Shown in pieces: positions 24,029 to 32,817 of a DNA stretch of 49,150 bases. The stretch comes from Burkholderiales bacterium (GTDB taxonomy: Bacteria; Pseudomonadota; Gammaproteobacteria; Burkholderiales; SG8-41), in the NCBI GenBank assembly GCA_030683105.1, contig JAUXMZ010000073.1:1-49150 (forward strand). Direction: 5' to 3'. A program made the translations under genes and the position numbers. The notes beneath the pieces were generated by a model. That model worked only from the letters and a program-made list of their open reading frames with translations, made no database searches and was not told the origin of the DNA. Numbering within the stretch: the stretch's first letter is position 1; the number at the start of each line of letters is the position of its first letter.

Positions 24029-24128
24029 GATTGTTCAGGAGGCGTGAAAGAAGAGGCAGAACCTTATCACGATTTTGATCGTGATGGCCTCTCGACTGGG
24101 AGTGAAGCTCCTGCATGCGGCTTATAGA

Positions 24129-24185
24129 GTAGGTCGGCAATCCTTGCCGACGGCTGGCAATGGCGGCAAAGGATTGCCGCCCTAC
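24129..24185. repeat. REP-like double palindrome
   Basis: GTCGGCAA-TCC-TTGCCGAC and GGCGGCAA-AGGA-TTGCCGCC are two hairpins, and the whole block from GTAGG to CCTAC is itself an imperfect inverted repeat. It lies in the 200-base gap downstream of the TctC gene and may stabilise or end that transcript. Confidence 0.75.
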
Positions 24186-24193
24186 GGCTTTAT

Positions 24194-24221
24194 CCTTCAC
24201 CCTTCACTCTTCACCCTTCCT
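24194..24221. repeat. short heptad repeat (CCTTCAC)
   Basis: Units CCTTCAC, CCTTCAC, TCTTCAC and CCTTCCT stand in 7-base phase, just before the stop codon of the TctC gene on the other strand. It belongs to the same class of arrays as 14287-14356 and 23182-23286. Confidence 0.75.
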
Positions 24222-24230
24222 TCACCGCTC

Positions 24231-25208
24231 TTATTGCACCTTCATGCCGCTTTCCTTGATCAGCGCGCTCAGCTCGGCGTATTCGTCGCGCTGCATCTTG
24301 TCAAAGTGCTCGGGCGGACCGAACCCGGCATTGGCACCCTGGAGCATGAATTTCTCGCGCGTGGCCGGCTCTTTCAATACGCTCACGGTGTCGGCATTGA
24401 TCCGGGTGACGAGGCCCCTGGGCAGCGCGCGTGGCGCGATGATGCCGAACCACGATTCCGACCGGTATTGAGGAAAGCCGGCTTCCGCGCTGGTCGGCAC
24501 ATCGGGCAGCGCTTCTGCCCGTTTGGGCGAGGCCACCGCCAGCGCCTTCAGCGTGCCGGCCTTGAGCAGGGTCATGATCGCAGGCAGCGGATAGACATAG
24601 TAGTGTATCGTGCCGCTGATCAGCGCACTGCGGCTGTCGGGGCCCTGGCGGAAAGGCACATGCACGACGTTGATTTTCGCTTTCGACGCGAGCAGCGCGC
24701 CGGCGAGATGCGAGGAGCTTCCCACGCCGGCCGAGCCATAGTTGAACGCACCGGGTTTGGCCTTGGCCAGCGCGATCAGGTCCGGGATCGTTTTCACGTC
24801 CACGCCCTTGCCCAGCACGATCACGTTGTGCGTCGTGCCGACCAGCGAGATCGCCGTGTAGTCCTTCAGCGGATCGTACGGTTTTTTCTCGCGCAGCAAC
24901 ACGTTCGACAGATGCGGCTGCCCGACCATGGCGAGCGTGTAGCCGTCGGGAGCGGCCTCGCGCGTCAGTTCGCTGCCGATCAGCCCGCCGGCGCCCGGCC
25001 GGTTATCGATCACAAATTGCTGGCCGTAGATTTCGCTGAGGCGCTGGCCCACGATGCGTCCGAGCACATCGCTCGCCGAACCCGGGGTGAACGGCACGAT
25101 CAGGCGGATCGGTTTCGACGGCCAGCGGTCCTGCGCCGGCGCAACACCGGGCAGCGCGCCCATCACGAGAGCGAGCAATGCTGCGGAAATACGGTGCGAT
25201 GGCTTCAT
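24231..25208 (-). CDS. TctC/Bug family tripartite tricarboxylate transporter substrate-binding protein
   Basis: This 325-residue secreted protein has a Sec leader (AALLALVMGALPGVAPAQ). The Bug hallmarks are WPSKPIRLIVPFTPGSASDV, then IDNRPGAGGLIG, APDGYTLAMVGQPHL and FNYGSAGVGSSSHLAGALLA. Such proteins capture carboxylates for TctAB-type carriers or act as sensors. No tctA or tctB is adjacent, which is common for these proteins in Burkholderiales. The ATG at 25208 is preceded by a GAGGAGG-like site. The ligand is unknown; the nearby hydrolase and amidohydrolase genes suggest an aromatic or acid-sugar context only loosely. Confidence 0.92.
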   Translation of the reverse strand: MKPSHRISAALLALVMGALPGVAPAQDRWPSKPIRLIVPFTPGSASDVLGRIVGQRLSEIYGQQFVIDNRPGAGGLIGSELTREAAPDGYTLAMVGQPHLSNVLLREKKPYDPLKDYTAISLVGTTHNVIVLGKGVDVKTIPDLIALAKAKPGAFNYGSAGVGSSSHLAGALLASKAKINVVHVPFRQGPDSRSALISGTIHYYVYPLPAIMTLLKAGTLKALAVASPKRAEALPDVPTSAEAGFPQYRSESWFGIIAPRALPRGLVTRINADTVSVLKEPATREKFMLQGANAGFGPPEHFDKMQRDEYAELSALIKESGMKVQ

Positions 25209-25439
25209 GGTGGCCTCCTCTGGTCCGTGTGGTTATCGATACATCGAGCGCGCAACGACTTTAGCAGCATGTCGTCAGCAGCCCGGTGTGATTCATGCAG
25301 GCGGTTGTATCAATTAAATAATATCATGGAAAATTGGTATGAAGCTCGGGTTTTTCTGCTCATCGCTTAGCGCTCACTCGTCTCTCATCATGCGTTGAGA
25401 TGCGATAATCCGCGTTCCAGCGAATTCAGGAGGCTGATC

Positions 25440-26306
25440 TTGACCAAAGAAACTGCGCACTACGAAATCGATATCGAGGATGTCGAATACCTCAGGCACG
25501 GGGACAAGCCGCTACTCGCGCGCATTTACAAGCCGCGCGGCCCGGGACCCTTTCCGCTCATCATCGATCTGCACGGCGGCGCCTGGACCAAGAAGGACCG
25601 CACTAGCGATGCAGGAACGGATGAACCGCTGGCGAAAAGCGGCGTGGTGGTGGTGGCGCTCGATTTCCGCATGCCGCCCGCGGACGCCGGATATCCGGCA
25701 TCGCTGGCCGATATCAATTATGCGATACGCTGGTGCAAAGCGCGTGCCGCGGAACTGGGCAGCCGCCCCGATATGATAGGCATACTCGGCGTCTCCAGCG
25801 GCGGCCACCAGGCCATGCTCGCGGCGATGCGCCCGGGCGACGCGCGTTACACCGCGCTGCCCTTGTCCGGCAACCAGGTGGTCGGCGCCGGCGTGCGCTG
25901 CGTCGTGCTGTGCTGGCCGGTCATCGATCCGCTGGGCCGCTATCAATACGCAAAAGCGCAGCAGGGCGGCGCCCATGCCAAACCGGCGGACGAATGGGTG
26001 CGCTGCCACGACCAGTACTGGCCGAATGAAGCGGCTATGGCCGAGGGCAATCCGACGCGCGCGCTCGAGCGCGGCGAGACGGTGCGCATGCCGCCCGTGC
26101 TGTATCTGCAGGGCACCGCCGATATCGCGCACCCGGCGCCGGACCGCGAACGCTTTATCTCGAGCTACCAAAAAGCGGGCGGGCGCGTCGAACTGCATCT
26201 GTTCGAAGGCGTGGGCGAGGCATTCATCACCAACGATCCGACTTCGCCGGCCGCGATCTCTGCCATCGAGAAGATCATCGCGTTCGTTCATCGCGAGATG
26301 CCCTGA
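25440..26306 (+). CDS. alpha/beta hydrolase (HSL/carboxylesterase type)
   Basis: The start is TTG 25440, placed six bases after CAGGAGG, giving 288 residues; an ATG at 25395 is in frame but lacks a site. The oxyanion motif is DLHGGAWTKKD, the nucleophile GVSSGGHQA (GxSxG), and a later GTADIAHP probably supplies the catalytic aspartate. The usual histidine near the end (EGVGEAF region) is not obvious, because the HxF-type motif reads VGEAFI. Such enzymes cleave small esters or amides. It is followed 83 bases later by the amidohydrolase gene, so the pair may form a catabolic unit. Confidence 0.85.
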   Translation: MTKETAHYEIDIEDVEYLRHGDKPLLARIYKPRGPGPFPLIIDLHGGAWTKKDRTSDAGTDEPLAKSGVVVVALDFRMPPADAGYPASLADINYAIRWCKARAAELGSRPDMIGILGVSSGGHQAMLAAMRPGDARYTALPLSGNQVVGAGVRCVVLCWPVIDPLGRYQYAKAQQGGAHAKPADEWVRCHDQYWPNEAAMAEGNPTRALERGETVRMPPVLYLQGTADIAHPAPDRERFISSYQKAGGRVELHLFEGVGEAFITNDPTSPAAISAIEKIIAFVHREMP

Positions 26307-26389
26307 TGGGAAACACCCGCCTGCGGCATGGGCGAGGCTGTGCCATAATTCTGCCGGCCATGATATTCACCTAACCTACGGATGAGAAG

Positions 26390-27469
26390 ATGCACACTTG
26401 CAAAGAGTTGATCAGGGATGCAGCCGGCGCACAGGCCGGCATTGCTTTTACCGCGTGCACTGCAACCAATGAGGCGCAGTCGCAACCGGGCGGCGGACGG
26501 CGGCGGCAGGTGATGGTGAATGGCCGGCGCGTGAAGACCATAGACGTGCACGCACACTGCGTGATACCGGAGGCGCTGGCCCTGATGGGTCAGAAACTCG
26601 AAGATCAGCGCGGGCCGGGGATAGGCGAAGTGGGCGCCAGGCGCATACGCGAGATGGACGAGCAGGGCATAGACGTCGAGGCGCTGAGCATCAATCCGAC
26701 CTGGTACAAGACCGAGCGCGATCTCGCGGCCGAAGTCATCCGGATCCAGAACGAGAAACTCGCCGAGTTCTGCGCAACGTATCCGGATCGCCTCGTTGCT
26801 TTTGCCTCGGTGGCGCTGCAGCACCCCGACCTCGCGATCGAGCAGCTCGTGCACGGCGTCAAAAAACTCGGCTTGCGCGGTGCGGCAGTGGGCGCGAGCG
26901 TGGCCGGTGCGGAATTTTCCGATCCGCAGTTTCACCCGTTCTGGGCGAAGGCAGAGGAACTCGGCGTGCTGATTTTCATCCATCCGCAGAGCACGCCGCA
27001 ACTTGAGCCGCGCTTCAAGGGCAACGGCTGGCTGTCGAACACCATCGGCAATCCTCTCGACACCACGATCGCGCTGTCGCACCTGATTTTCGAAGGCACG
27101 CTCGACCGCTTCCCCGGGCTCAAAATCTGCTCGGCCCACGGCGGTGGTTTCCTGCCGTCTTACGCGCCGCGCTCGGACAACTGCCTGCGGGTCGCACCGG
27201 ATATGGACACCGGCATCAAGCTCAAGAAAAAGCCGACCGAATATCTGCGGCAGATGTATTTCGACACACTCGTGTTTACTTCCGAGGCGCTGCGCCACCT
27301 GGCGGCGGAAGTCGGCACGAGCCAGCTCGTCATCGGCACCGACCACCCGATTCCATGGCAAAGCGAGTCGGTGGACCACATTCTCAACGCGCCGGGTTTT
27401 ACCGACGACGAGCGCAGGGCGATGCTGGGCGAGACCGCGGCGAAGCTGCTGGGCATCAAGCCGCTGTAA
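26390..27469 (+). CDS. amidohydrolase family 2 protein (ACMSD-like decarboxylase)
   Basis: This 359-residue TIM-barrel metal enzyme has VKTIDVHAHCVIPEALA with the HxH metal motif, HPDLAIEQLVHGVKKLGLRG, FHPFWAKAEELGVLIFIHPQ (metal His), FPGLKICSAHGGGFLPSY and QLVIGTDHPIPW (metal Asp). This is the pattern of aminocarboxymuconate-semialdehyde decarboxylase and related gamma-resorcylate or 5-carboxyvanillate decarboxylases. An N-terminal lead of about 45 residues with two cysteines and a GGGRRRQVMVNGRR stretch precedes the barrel. It probably acts in aromatic ring degradation. The substrate is inferred only from family. Confidence 0.9.
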   Translation: MHTCKELIRDAAGAQAGIAFTACTATNEAQSQPGGGRRRQVMVNGRRVKTIDVHAHCVIPEALALMGQKLEDQRGPGIGEVGARRIREMDEQGIDVEALSINPTWYKTERDLAAEVIRIQNEKLAEFCATYPDRLVAFASVALQHPDLAIEQLVHGVKKLGLRGAAVGASVAGAEFSDPQFHPFWAKAEELGVLIFIHPQSTPQLEPRFKGNGWLSNTIGNPLDTTIALSHLIFEGTLDRFPGLKICSAHGGGFLPSYAPRSDNCLRVAPDMDTGIKLKKKPTEYLRQMYFDTLVFTSEALRHLAAEVGTSQLVIGTDHPIPWQSESVDHILNAPGFTDDERRAMLGETAAKLLGIKPL

Positions 27470-27517
27470 TCGGAGTTGTACTAAGAACGCGTTTCAAAAA
27501 GACCAAGACCGATGTAA

Positions 27518-27708
27518 CCGCCGATAAACGCCGATGAACGCCGATCGAACCAACGTCAAAGATCTTTTGCCACCAATGGTAAATATAAATAAAAACAATT
27601 CGTTATATTATGGCTCTGTGTGATTACAACTTGGGGTTATAGATTTTCATCGGCGTCTATCGGCGTACCCGTCAAGCGGGTATTAAAGTGAATTCATCGG
27701 CGGCTAAA
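27518..27708. repeat. CGCCGATGAA long inverted repeat with nested hairpin
   Basis: The left arm (27518-27546) has three CGCCGAT units. The right arm (27646-27665 and 27693-27708) has their complements and ends CGGCGGCTAAA. The right arm is split at 27666-27692 by the TACCCG mini-hairpin also seen at 4052-4068. The 305-base gap between the amidohydrolase and the next gene holds nothing else of note. Confidence 0.75.
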
Positions 27709-27774
27709 TTTTTTATTTTGTTACGGGCTCTGAGTAAAAGCCCGCGGGATTGCCGATCGTCAATCGACCGGCGC

Positions 27775-28704
27775 CTATCCCCTTGTCGCCAGGATATCGA
27801 CTTGCTGCCGCAAAGACTCCTTGCGTTTCATGTCTAGGTACTCGCGCTGTTCCATTTCATGCAGCTGGCGCGGATAACGCTCGACGGCCGCAAACCAGTC
27901 ATGAATGCGTTTTTCAAACCGCGCCTGCGGCGGCGCAGACAAGGCGCCGAGAAAGGCTTCGATTGCGAGGTAATAGCGCATGGTGTTGCGTTCCACCACG
28001 CCACGCATTCCGCCGACGTGGAGGGGCTGGCCGTTGGATTGTTTGCCGACGACGGTGAATCCCATCTTGCCGCTTCCGATCGTGCCGAGGTAGGCCTGCA
28101 TCGCAAGCCGTCCCACCAGGCCATAGGCATACGAATACGAGAGGTGGATGAATGTCCGCCCGTCTTCCAGCGGGATGGCCTCGAGCATGATGCGGTAGTT
28201 GCGCGTGCTGAGCGGCCCCTCGTCCGCATTCAGCTTTACCTGCAGGTAGTTCGGGGTTTGGGCGGCGACGCGATACGCAAACTCCACCGGGTAGGCCTCA
28301 TCCAGCGGCTGGTCGTGTTTCTTGCCGATATTGACCTTGAGGATGCTCCCTTGGCGGGCAGTCGACGCGCGGCAGTATTTGGTATTGAGGTGCAAACTCA
28401 GAATGTCGCACCAATGGGCCGGCTTGTTCAGCGCCGCGCCCGCCGTTGCAAACGGGTAATCGATGAGCGCATAAATGTCGCCCGTCACGCCCCCCGGCAG
28501 CTCGCTGGAGTCCATATGAAGCGGCCGCTGGAACTGGTTGTGACGGAGTTGATCCTGCACTACACCGTACCGGGCGCGCAGCGATGCGGCCGAATTGGCG
28601 TCTGCATCGCCGGCATGGGCAATGCCCAGGCCCATGCCCAGCAGGGCGGCCGCAAAAAGTCGCGCCGGCATCCACAGTGCTTTCATTCCAGAAGTTGGTT
28701 TCAT
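27775..28704 (-). CDS. conserved-looking exported protein of unknown function
   Basis: I do not recognise this roughly 309-residue protein. A Sec signal (ALWMPARLFAAALLGMGLGI, ending AHAG) precedes a mature part with HWCDILSLHLNTKYC (two cysteines that could pair), NYLQVKLNADEGPLSTRNYR and RTFIHLSYSYAYGLVGRLAM, suggesting a beta-rich START/SRPBCC-like fold. The C-terminus is charged and helical. The start could be ATG 28704, 28686 or TTG 28725; no ribosome-binding site decides. It follows the phospholipase-D-like lipoprotein gene by 70 bases and probably shares its transcript, which suggests an envelope lipid role. Confidence 0.75.
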   Translation of the reverse strand: MKPTSGMKALWMPARLFAAALLGMGLGIAHAGDADANSAASLRARYGVVQDQLRHNQFQRPLHMDSSELPGGVTGDIYALIDYPFATAGAALNKPAHWCDILSLHLNTKYCRASTARQGSILKVNIGKKHDQPLDEAYPVEFAYRVAAQTPNYLQVKLNADEGPLSTRNYRIMLEAIPLEDGRTFIHLSYSYAYGLVGRLAMQAYLGTIGSGKMGFTVVGKQSNGQPLHVGGMRGVVERNTMRYYLAIEAFLGALSAPPQARFEKRIHDWFAAVERYPRQLHEMEQREYLDMKRKESLRQQVDILATRG

Positions 28705-28774
28705 GGCCACGCTTGCGTCTGTCAATTAAACTACACCATCGCCCGTGTCAGAGCGGAAAACATACATATGGGGC

Positions 28775-30172
28775 CTAAAGCCAGTATTCCCATATCCGGG
28801 CGGCTATTTCTTTCAGGCGATCGCTGATCGGACGCTGCTCCCATTGTTCGAGCGTGATGGGGTTGGACGCGGCCAGGTCCGTCTCGAACATGGCCTGCAT
28901 CTGCGCGCTGAATTCCTGCCCCAAGATGACGGCGTTGACTTCTTCATTGTGCAGGAAGCTGCGCCAGTCGAGGTTGGTCGATCCGATGGTCGACCACACG
29001 CCGTCGATGAGCGCGGTCTTCGAGTGCAGCAGCGCATCGCGCCGCTCGTAGATTTTTACTCCGGCGTCCAGCAGTTCGGCGTAGTAAGCACGCCCGGCGT
29101 GGAACACCAGCCAGAAATCGGTGTGGCTCGGCAGGATGAGCCTCACGTCCACGCCGCGTTGCACGGCGTCCTTGAGCGCGGCGAGCAACTGCGGATCGGG
29201 AACGAAATAGGCATTCGTCAGATGGATGCTGGTTTCGGCGCTGCCGATGGCTGAAATCAGCGTCGCGTAGATCAGGCTGTAGGGCTCGTCAGGCGAACTG
29301 CCGATGGCGCGCACGACCTCCCTGCCCTTGTTGCCGAGTTGCGGGAAATAGTCCCTCGGCGCGAGCGTTTCGCCCTTTTGCTTCTCCCAGGTCGCGAGAA
29401 ACAGCTTCTGAAACTCGCCGACTACGGGGCCTTCCACTTGCAGGTGGGTGTCGCGCCAGGGCATTTTCTCATCGGGGCGCCGCTTGGAGTGCGGACTGAA
29501 GGATCCGCCTGAATAAACACTGCTGATGTTGATCCCGCCGAGGAACACGGTCTGGCCATCGACGATCAACAGCTTGCGGTGATCGCGCAGATTGACATCC
29601 CAGCCTTTTTTTGCGATCAGCGGGTTGATGGGATTGAACTCCAGAATCCTGATGCCGCCGTCGGTGAGGCGCTTGAAGAATTCCCTGGGCGCGTTGATCG
29701 ACCCTACGCTGTCGTAGATGAGATTCACCTGCACGCCCTGGGCCTGCTTCTCGATCAGCGCGTCCGCAAAGCGGTTGCCCACCTCATCGTCTTCGATGAT
29801 GTAGGTTTCCATGTTGATATGGTCTTTGGCATTGCGGATGGCGGTGAACATGGCCTGAAAGGTGGCCGGACCGTCCTGCAGCAGGATCACCTTGTTTCCC
29901 ACCACCAGCGGGCTTCCGGCGATGGCCTCTTCCAGTGCCAGATGCCGGTCGAAAATGTCGGTCTCTTTGCCGCGGCTCTTGAGCCGGTCGAGGATCGCTT
30001 TGCTTTGCCGGGCAGAAAGAGGGCCGTGCGCGCCATCGAGTTGAACGGGCCGGGCCGGGCGCATTCCCATGTCGGGGACGATGGTCGGCAGCGACCCGCA
30101 TCCGGCAAGAGCGGCCAGACACACCGCAGCCAGCCATCCCGCGATCTTGGCCCGACCGTCGGACTGCATCAT
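28775..30172 (-). CDS. phospholipase D/cardiolipin synthase family lipoprotein
   Basis: This protein has about 465 residues with start ATG 30172. A lipoprotein signal ends in LAGC (C25); the next residue is Gly, so an outer-membrane location is likely. Two HKD motifs are intact: DHRKLLIVDGQTVFLGGINI and HSKTALIDGVWSTIGSTNLD. The spacing and MFTAIRNAKDHINMETYII match cardiolipin synthase-like enzymes such as ClsC/YmdC, which transfer phosphatidyl groups. Being a lipoprotein is unusual for a cardiolipin synthase, so phospholipid turnover in the periplasm is equally possible. A 61-residue gene precedes it by 29 bases and an exported unknown follows it. Confidence 0.9.
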   Translation of the reverse strand: MMQSDGRAKIAGWLAAVCLAALAGCGSLPTIVPDMGMRPARPVQLDGAHGPLSARQSKAILDRLKSRGKETDIFDRHLALEEAIAGSPLVVGNKVILLQDGPATFQAMFTAIRNAKDHINMETYIIEDDEVGNRFADALIEKQAQGVQVNLIYDSVGSINAPREFFKRLTDGGIRILEFNPINPLIAKKGWDVNLRDHRKLLIVDGQTVFLGGINISSVYSGGSFSPHSKRRPDEKMPWRDTHLQVEGPVVGEFQKLFLATWEKQKGETLAPRDYFPQLGNKGREVVRAIGSSPDEPYSLIYATLISAIGSAETSIHLTNAYFVPDPQLLAALKDAVQRGVDVRLILPSHTDFWLVFHAGRAYYAELLDAGVKIYERRDALLHSKTALIDGVWSTIGSTNLDWRSFLHNEEVNAVILGQEFSAQMQAMFETDLAASNPITLEQWEQRPISDRLKEIAARIWEYWL

Positions 30173-30201
30173 GTTACGGGCTCTATACAACGCCGCTTCG
30201 C

Positions 30202-30387
30202 TCAGCTCACGTCGCGGATCATTTCGCGAAGGATGACTTCGACTTCCATGCGCGCATCCTCGGCATCAAACGGTTCTTCACTGACACGATCCGCAAACGT
30301 GTCTGCGGCATCGTCGCGCAGCGCGGCATAATCAAAATCTCTCCAGGCCATCGGGCGTTGTTGGGCGCGAACTGAGGTACGTTTCAT
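30202..30387 (-). CDS. small acidic protein of unknown function
   Basis: This 61-residue protein starts at ATG 30387 behind AAAGGGG. It begins MKRTSVRAQQRPMAWRDFDY, followed by an acidic helical part (ALRDDAADTFADRVSEEPFD, then ARMEVEVILREMIRDV). I recognise no domain. It is the first gene of the unit with the PLD-like lipoprotein. Good start signal, spacing and codon use make it a likely real gene. The 259 bases upstream to 30646 hold no gene and I saw no firm promoter there. Confidence 0.65.
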   Translation of the reverse strand: MKRTSVRAQQRPMAWRDFDYAALRDDAADTFADRVSEEPFDAEDARMEVEVILREMIRDVS

Positions 30388-30646
30388 GATTGCCCCTTTC
30401 AGGAGGGGTGTGCGGACCATTGCCGGCATCGAAAAGCCTGCGAGGTATTGGCGTTCGGTGTGCACTTTCGCAGGAGATTTCTGCGCAGGAGTTAATGGTC
30501 GGTCACAACCCGCGCCACTGCAGTGTATGCGCTATCCCCGGGGAACTATGTGCGGCAGGCAACATAAGACGCAAAAGAAAAACAGATGCAAGATGTTGTA
30601 TTTATTGATGTTTTGTACGCCCGTTCCAAGCGCCCGTTTACTGCAC

Positions 30647-31282
30647 TCAGGCCGGTTTGACCAGAACGTTCTGTTCGCTGTCGAGGATTTTCCGTACCGC
30701 CGGGCGCTTCAGCATGCGCTCTTTCCACGCCGTGAACGCGCTGAGTTCAGTCATTGGAAATTCGCCGCGCACGCCCCAGCCATAAAACACCAGCGTGTAG
30801 GCATCGACGACCGTGAACTGGCTGCCCATGATCCAGTTTTTGCCCTGGAGCATGGCGTCGATCTCTTGGCAATTGGCCCAGAACGATTTCCGTCCCGTTG
30901 CCTTGACCGTGGCCTGCGCCGCTTCGCCTTCCGCGAAACGCTCGGGCCGCATGTAGCGCTGGTACGAGGGATGCACGATGTTGGAGAGCCAGGCCATGGT
31001 CTCGATGCAGCGCGCCGCGTCGATGGGATCGGCAGGCATCAGGTTTTTGTCCGGGAACCGCTGCGCGAGGTAGGTGAGTATCGCCGTGTTCTCGGTGATG
31101 ATCCTGCCGTCCACACTCAGCGCCGGGACCTTGCCGCGCGGGTTGATCTTCAGGTACGCCTCGGTTTTCTGTTCACCTTTGGCGAGCAGGGTCGGCTTTT
31201 CTTCGTATGGGGCACCGGTTTCCTCGAGGCCGATGTGCGAAGCCATGGAACAGGCGCCGGGACTGAAATAAAGCGTCAGCAT
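30647..31282 (-). CDS. glutathione S-transferase
   Basis: This 211-residue GST has an N-terminal thioredoxin-like half (MLTLYFSPGACSMASHIGLE, with C11 where beta-class GSTs have their cysteine), the cis-proline turn NPRGKVPALSVDG and the glutathione-binding ITENTAILTYLAQRFP. A helical C-terminal half follows, with the N-capping box QFTVVDAYTLVFYGW. It conjugates or reduces with glutathione in the cytoplasm. It follows the aldo/keto reductase gene by 36 bases, so the two may form a detoxification unit. Confidence 0.93.
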   Translation of the reverse strand: MLTLYFSPGACSMASHIGLEETGAPYEEKPTLLAKGEQKTEAYLKINPRGKVPALSVDGRIITENTAILTYLAQRFPDKNLMPADPIDAARCIETMAWLSNIVHPSYQRYMRPERFAEGEAAQATVKATGRKSFWANCQEIDAMLQGKNWIMGSQFTVVDAYTLVFYGWGVRGEFPMTELSAFTAWKERMLKRPAVRKILDSEQNVLVKPA

Positions 31283-31318
31283 GCGAATTACTCCTTTGTT
31301 TGAATCATTTAACTAGCG

Positions 31319-32152
31319 CTAGTCCCACACTGGCGCTCTTCCCGCCGGGTTCGCGATCCTGCCGTCAGGCTGCTTGAGCGCAAAGATTTTTTTCATCTCG
31401 TCGTCGGACAGTTCGAAGTCGAACACCCGCAGGTTTTGCGCGATGCGCTCGGGGCTGGAGGAGCGCGGCAGCGCGGCAACGTTCTGCTGCATCAGCCAGC
31501 GCATTGCCACCTGCGCGATGGTGCGGCCCTTGGTGTTCGCGATTTCCGCGAGCACCGGGTCGCTGAACATGCGGCCGCGGGCGAGCGGGCAGTAGGCGGT
31601 GAAAATGAGATCGTGCTTGCGGCAGTAGTCGAGCACCTTGGTCTGATCGAGATAGGGGTGGTACTCCGCCTGCAGCGTTGCCAGCGGTTCGGGACAGGTG
31701 CTGATCGCTTCTTCCATCAGCGCGATGTTGAAGTTGGCAACGCCGATGTGACGCGTCTTGCCTTCGCGTTTGGCTTTGGCGAGCGCGCCCATGGTTTCTG
31801 CGAGCGGGATGTTGTCTATGGTCGGCCAGTGCACGTGCAGCATATCGACGTAATCGACCTGCAGCGTCTTCAGACTTTCATCGACCTTGCGCGCGAAATC
31901 ACCGGCACGCAGGAATTCGTGCGAGACCTTGGTGCACAGGAAGATCTCCTCACGCGGCACGCCGGAGGCGCGCAGGCCTTCGCCCACGCCCTGCTCCGAG
32001 CCGTACTTGCCGGCGGTGTCGATGTGGCGGTAGCCGAGCTTGAGCGCGGTGGCAACGAGTTCGGCGCAATCGCCGAGTTGAGAAGTGCCGAAGCCGAGCG
32101 CCGGCATCTGACAGCCGTGCGCGGACAATGTGGGAACCGATAATTGTCGCAT
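31319..32152 (-). CDS. aldo/keto reductase (diketogluconate reductase-like)
   Basis: This is a 277-residue NADPH-dependent barrel enzyme. The catalytic tetrad can be placed: Asp and Tyr in YRHIDTAGKYGSEQGVG, Lys in IFLCTKVS and His in MLHVHWP. TFxAYCPLARGRMF and VAALPRSSSPERIAQNLRVF are the cofactor-binding end. Closest in style are 2,5-diketo-D-gluconate reductases, which reduce a range of aldehydes and ketones. It precedes GST on the same strand and lies 66 bases downstream of a lipoprotein gene. Confidence 0.92.
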   Translation of the reverse strand: MRQLSVPTLSAHGCQMPALGFGTSQLGDCAELVATALKLGYRHIDTAGKYGSEQGVGEGLRASGVPREEIFLCTKVSHEFLRAGDFARKVDESLKTLQVDYVDMLHVHWPTIDNIPLAETMGALAKAKREGKTRHIGVANFNIALMEEAISTCPEPLATLQAEYHPYLDQTKVLDYCRKHDLIFTAYCPLARGRMFSDPVLAEIANTKGRTIAQVAMRWLMQQNVAALPRSSSPERIAQNLRVFDFELSDDEMKKIFALKQPDGRIANPAGRAPVWD

Positions 32153-32218
32153 GATGCTCTATTTCGACCCGATCAGTCCGGCGCAGGGCAGGCCAGTAGA
32201 AGCCCGCCGTCGCCGGCC

Positions 32219-32680
32219 TTACTGATTCGCTGCGGTTTTCGGCTGATCACCCGGCGGCTGATCCTGTTCGCGCCTGTCGATGACTACAGACTTGCCCATG
32301 ATTACCGGCAGCTTGTCGGGATAGTTGTAACCCGTTCCGCGATTGTGGTCGATGATGGCGCCTATCCCTCCGCCGAAGAGGATGTTTCCGAACATGCCAC
32401 CCGCCGCGCGTGAAACGGCTTTCAGCAAGCCGTCAGGTTGACCCTCTTTCTTGCACTCGACAGTCAGGTCTTCGGCAGACCGGCGGACGTCGACAAATGC
32501 CGGTGATTCAGCTTGCCAGGACCCCTTGTCATTCTTCAGCGTGCATTTGGCTTTTTCAACGGTTTTGCCATCTTCGGAATTAGCGGTAACAGACAGAGGT
32601 TGCATGTCGCTGGAAGTAATCGACGCACAGCCGCTTGCCAGCACCGTGACCAACAATGTAACAGACGCATATAAGCGCAT
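32219..32680 (-). CDS. lipoprotein of unknown function
   Basis: This 153-residue protein has a lipoprotein signal, LLVTVLASGCASI (lipid Cys at 18). The mature part has a beta-rich segment with two cysteines (KAKCTLKNDKG and LTVECKKEG), possibly a disulfide. It continues into a glycine-rich hydrophobic stretch (GGMFGNILFGGGIGAIIDHN) and a charged Pro/Gln tail. It looks like an outer-membrane lipoprotein with a membrane-inserting or glycine-zipper segment. No function can be assigned. The next gene downstream is the aldo/keto reductase, with no obvious link. Confidence 0.8.
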   Translation of the reverse strand: MRLYASVTLLVTVLASGCASITSSDMQPLSVTANSEDGKTVEKAKCTLKNDKGSWQAESPAFVDVRRSAEDLTVECKKEGQPDGLLKAVSRAAGGMFGNILFGGGIGAIIDHNRGTGYNYPDKLPVIMGKSVVIDRREQDQPPGDQPKTAANQ

Positions 32681-32817
32681 ACCACCCCCCTTTTTGTTAG
32701 TGATGGTGTTCAGTATGGTCTGGCAACTTGAACGCGCTTTAGCGATCTGTTGCTACTTTTTGTCGACGTATTGTATAAGGATTTCAGGCGCGTTGCGATG
32801 GTTGTTTCAGCCGGATG

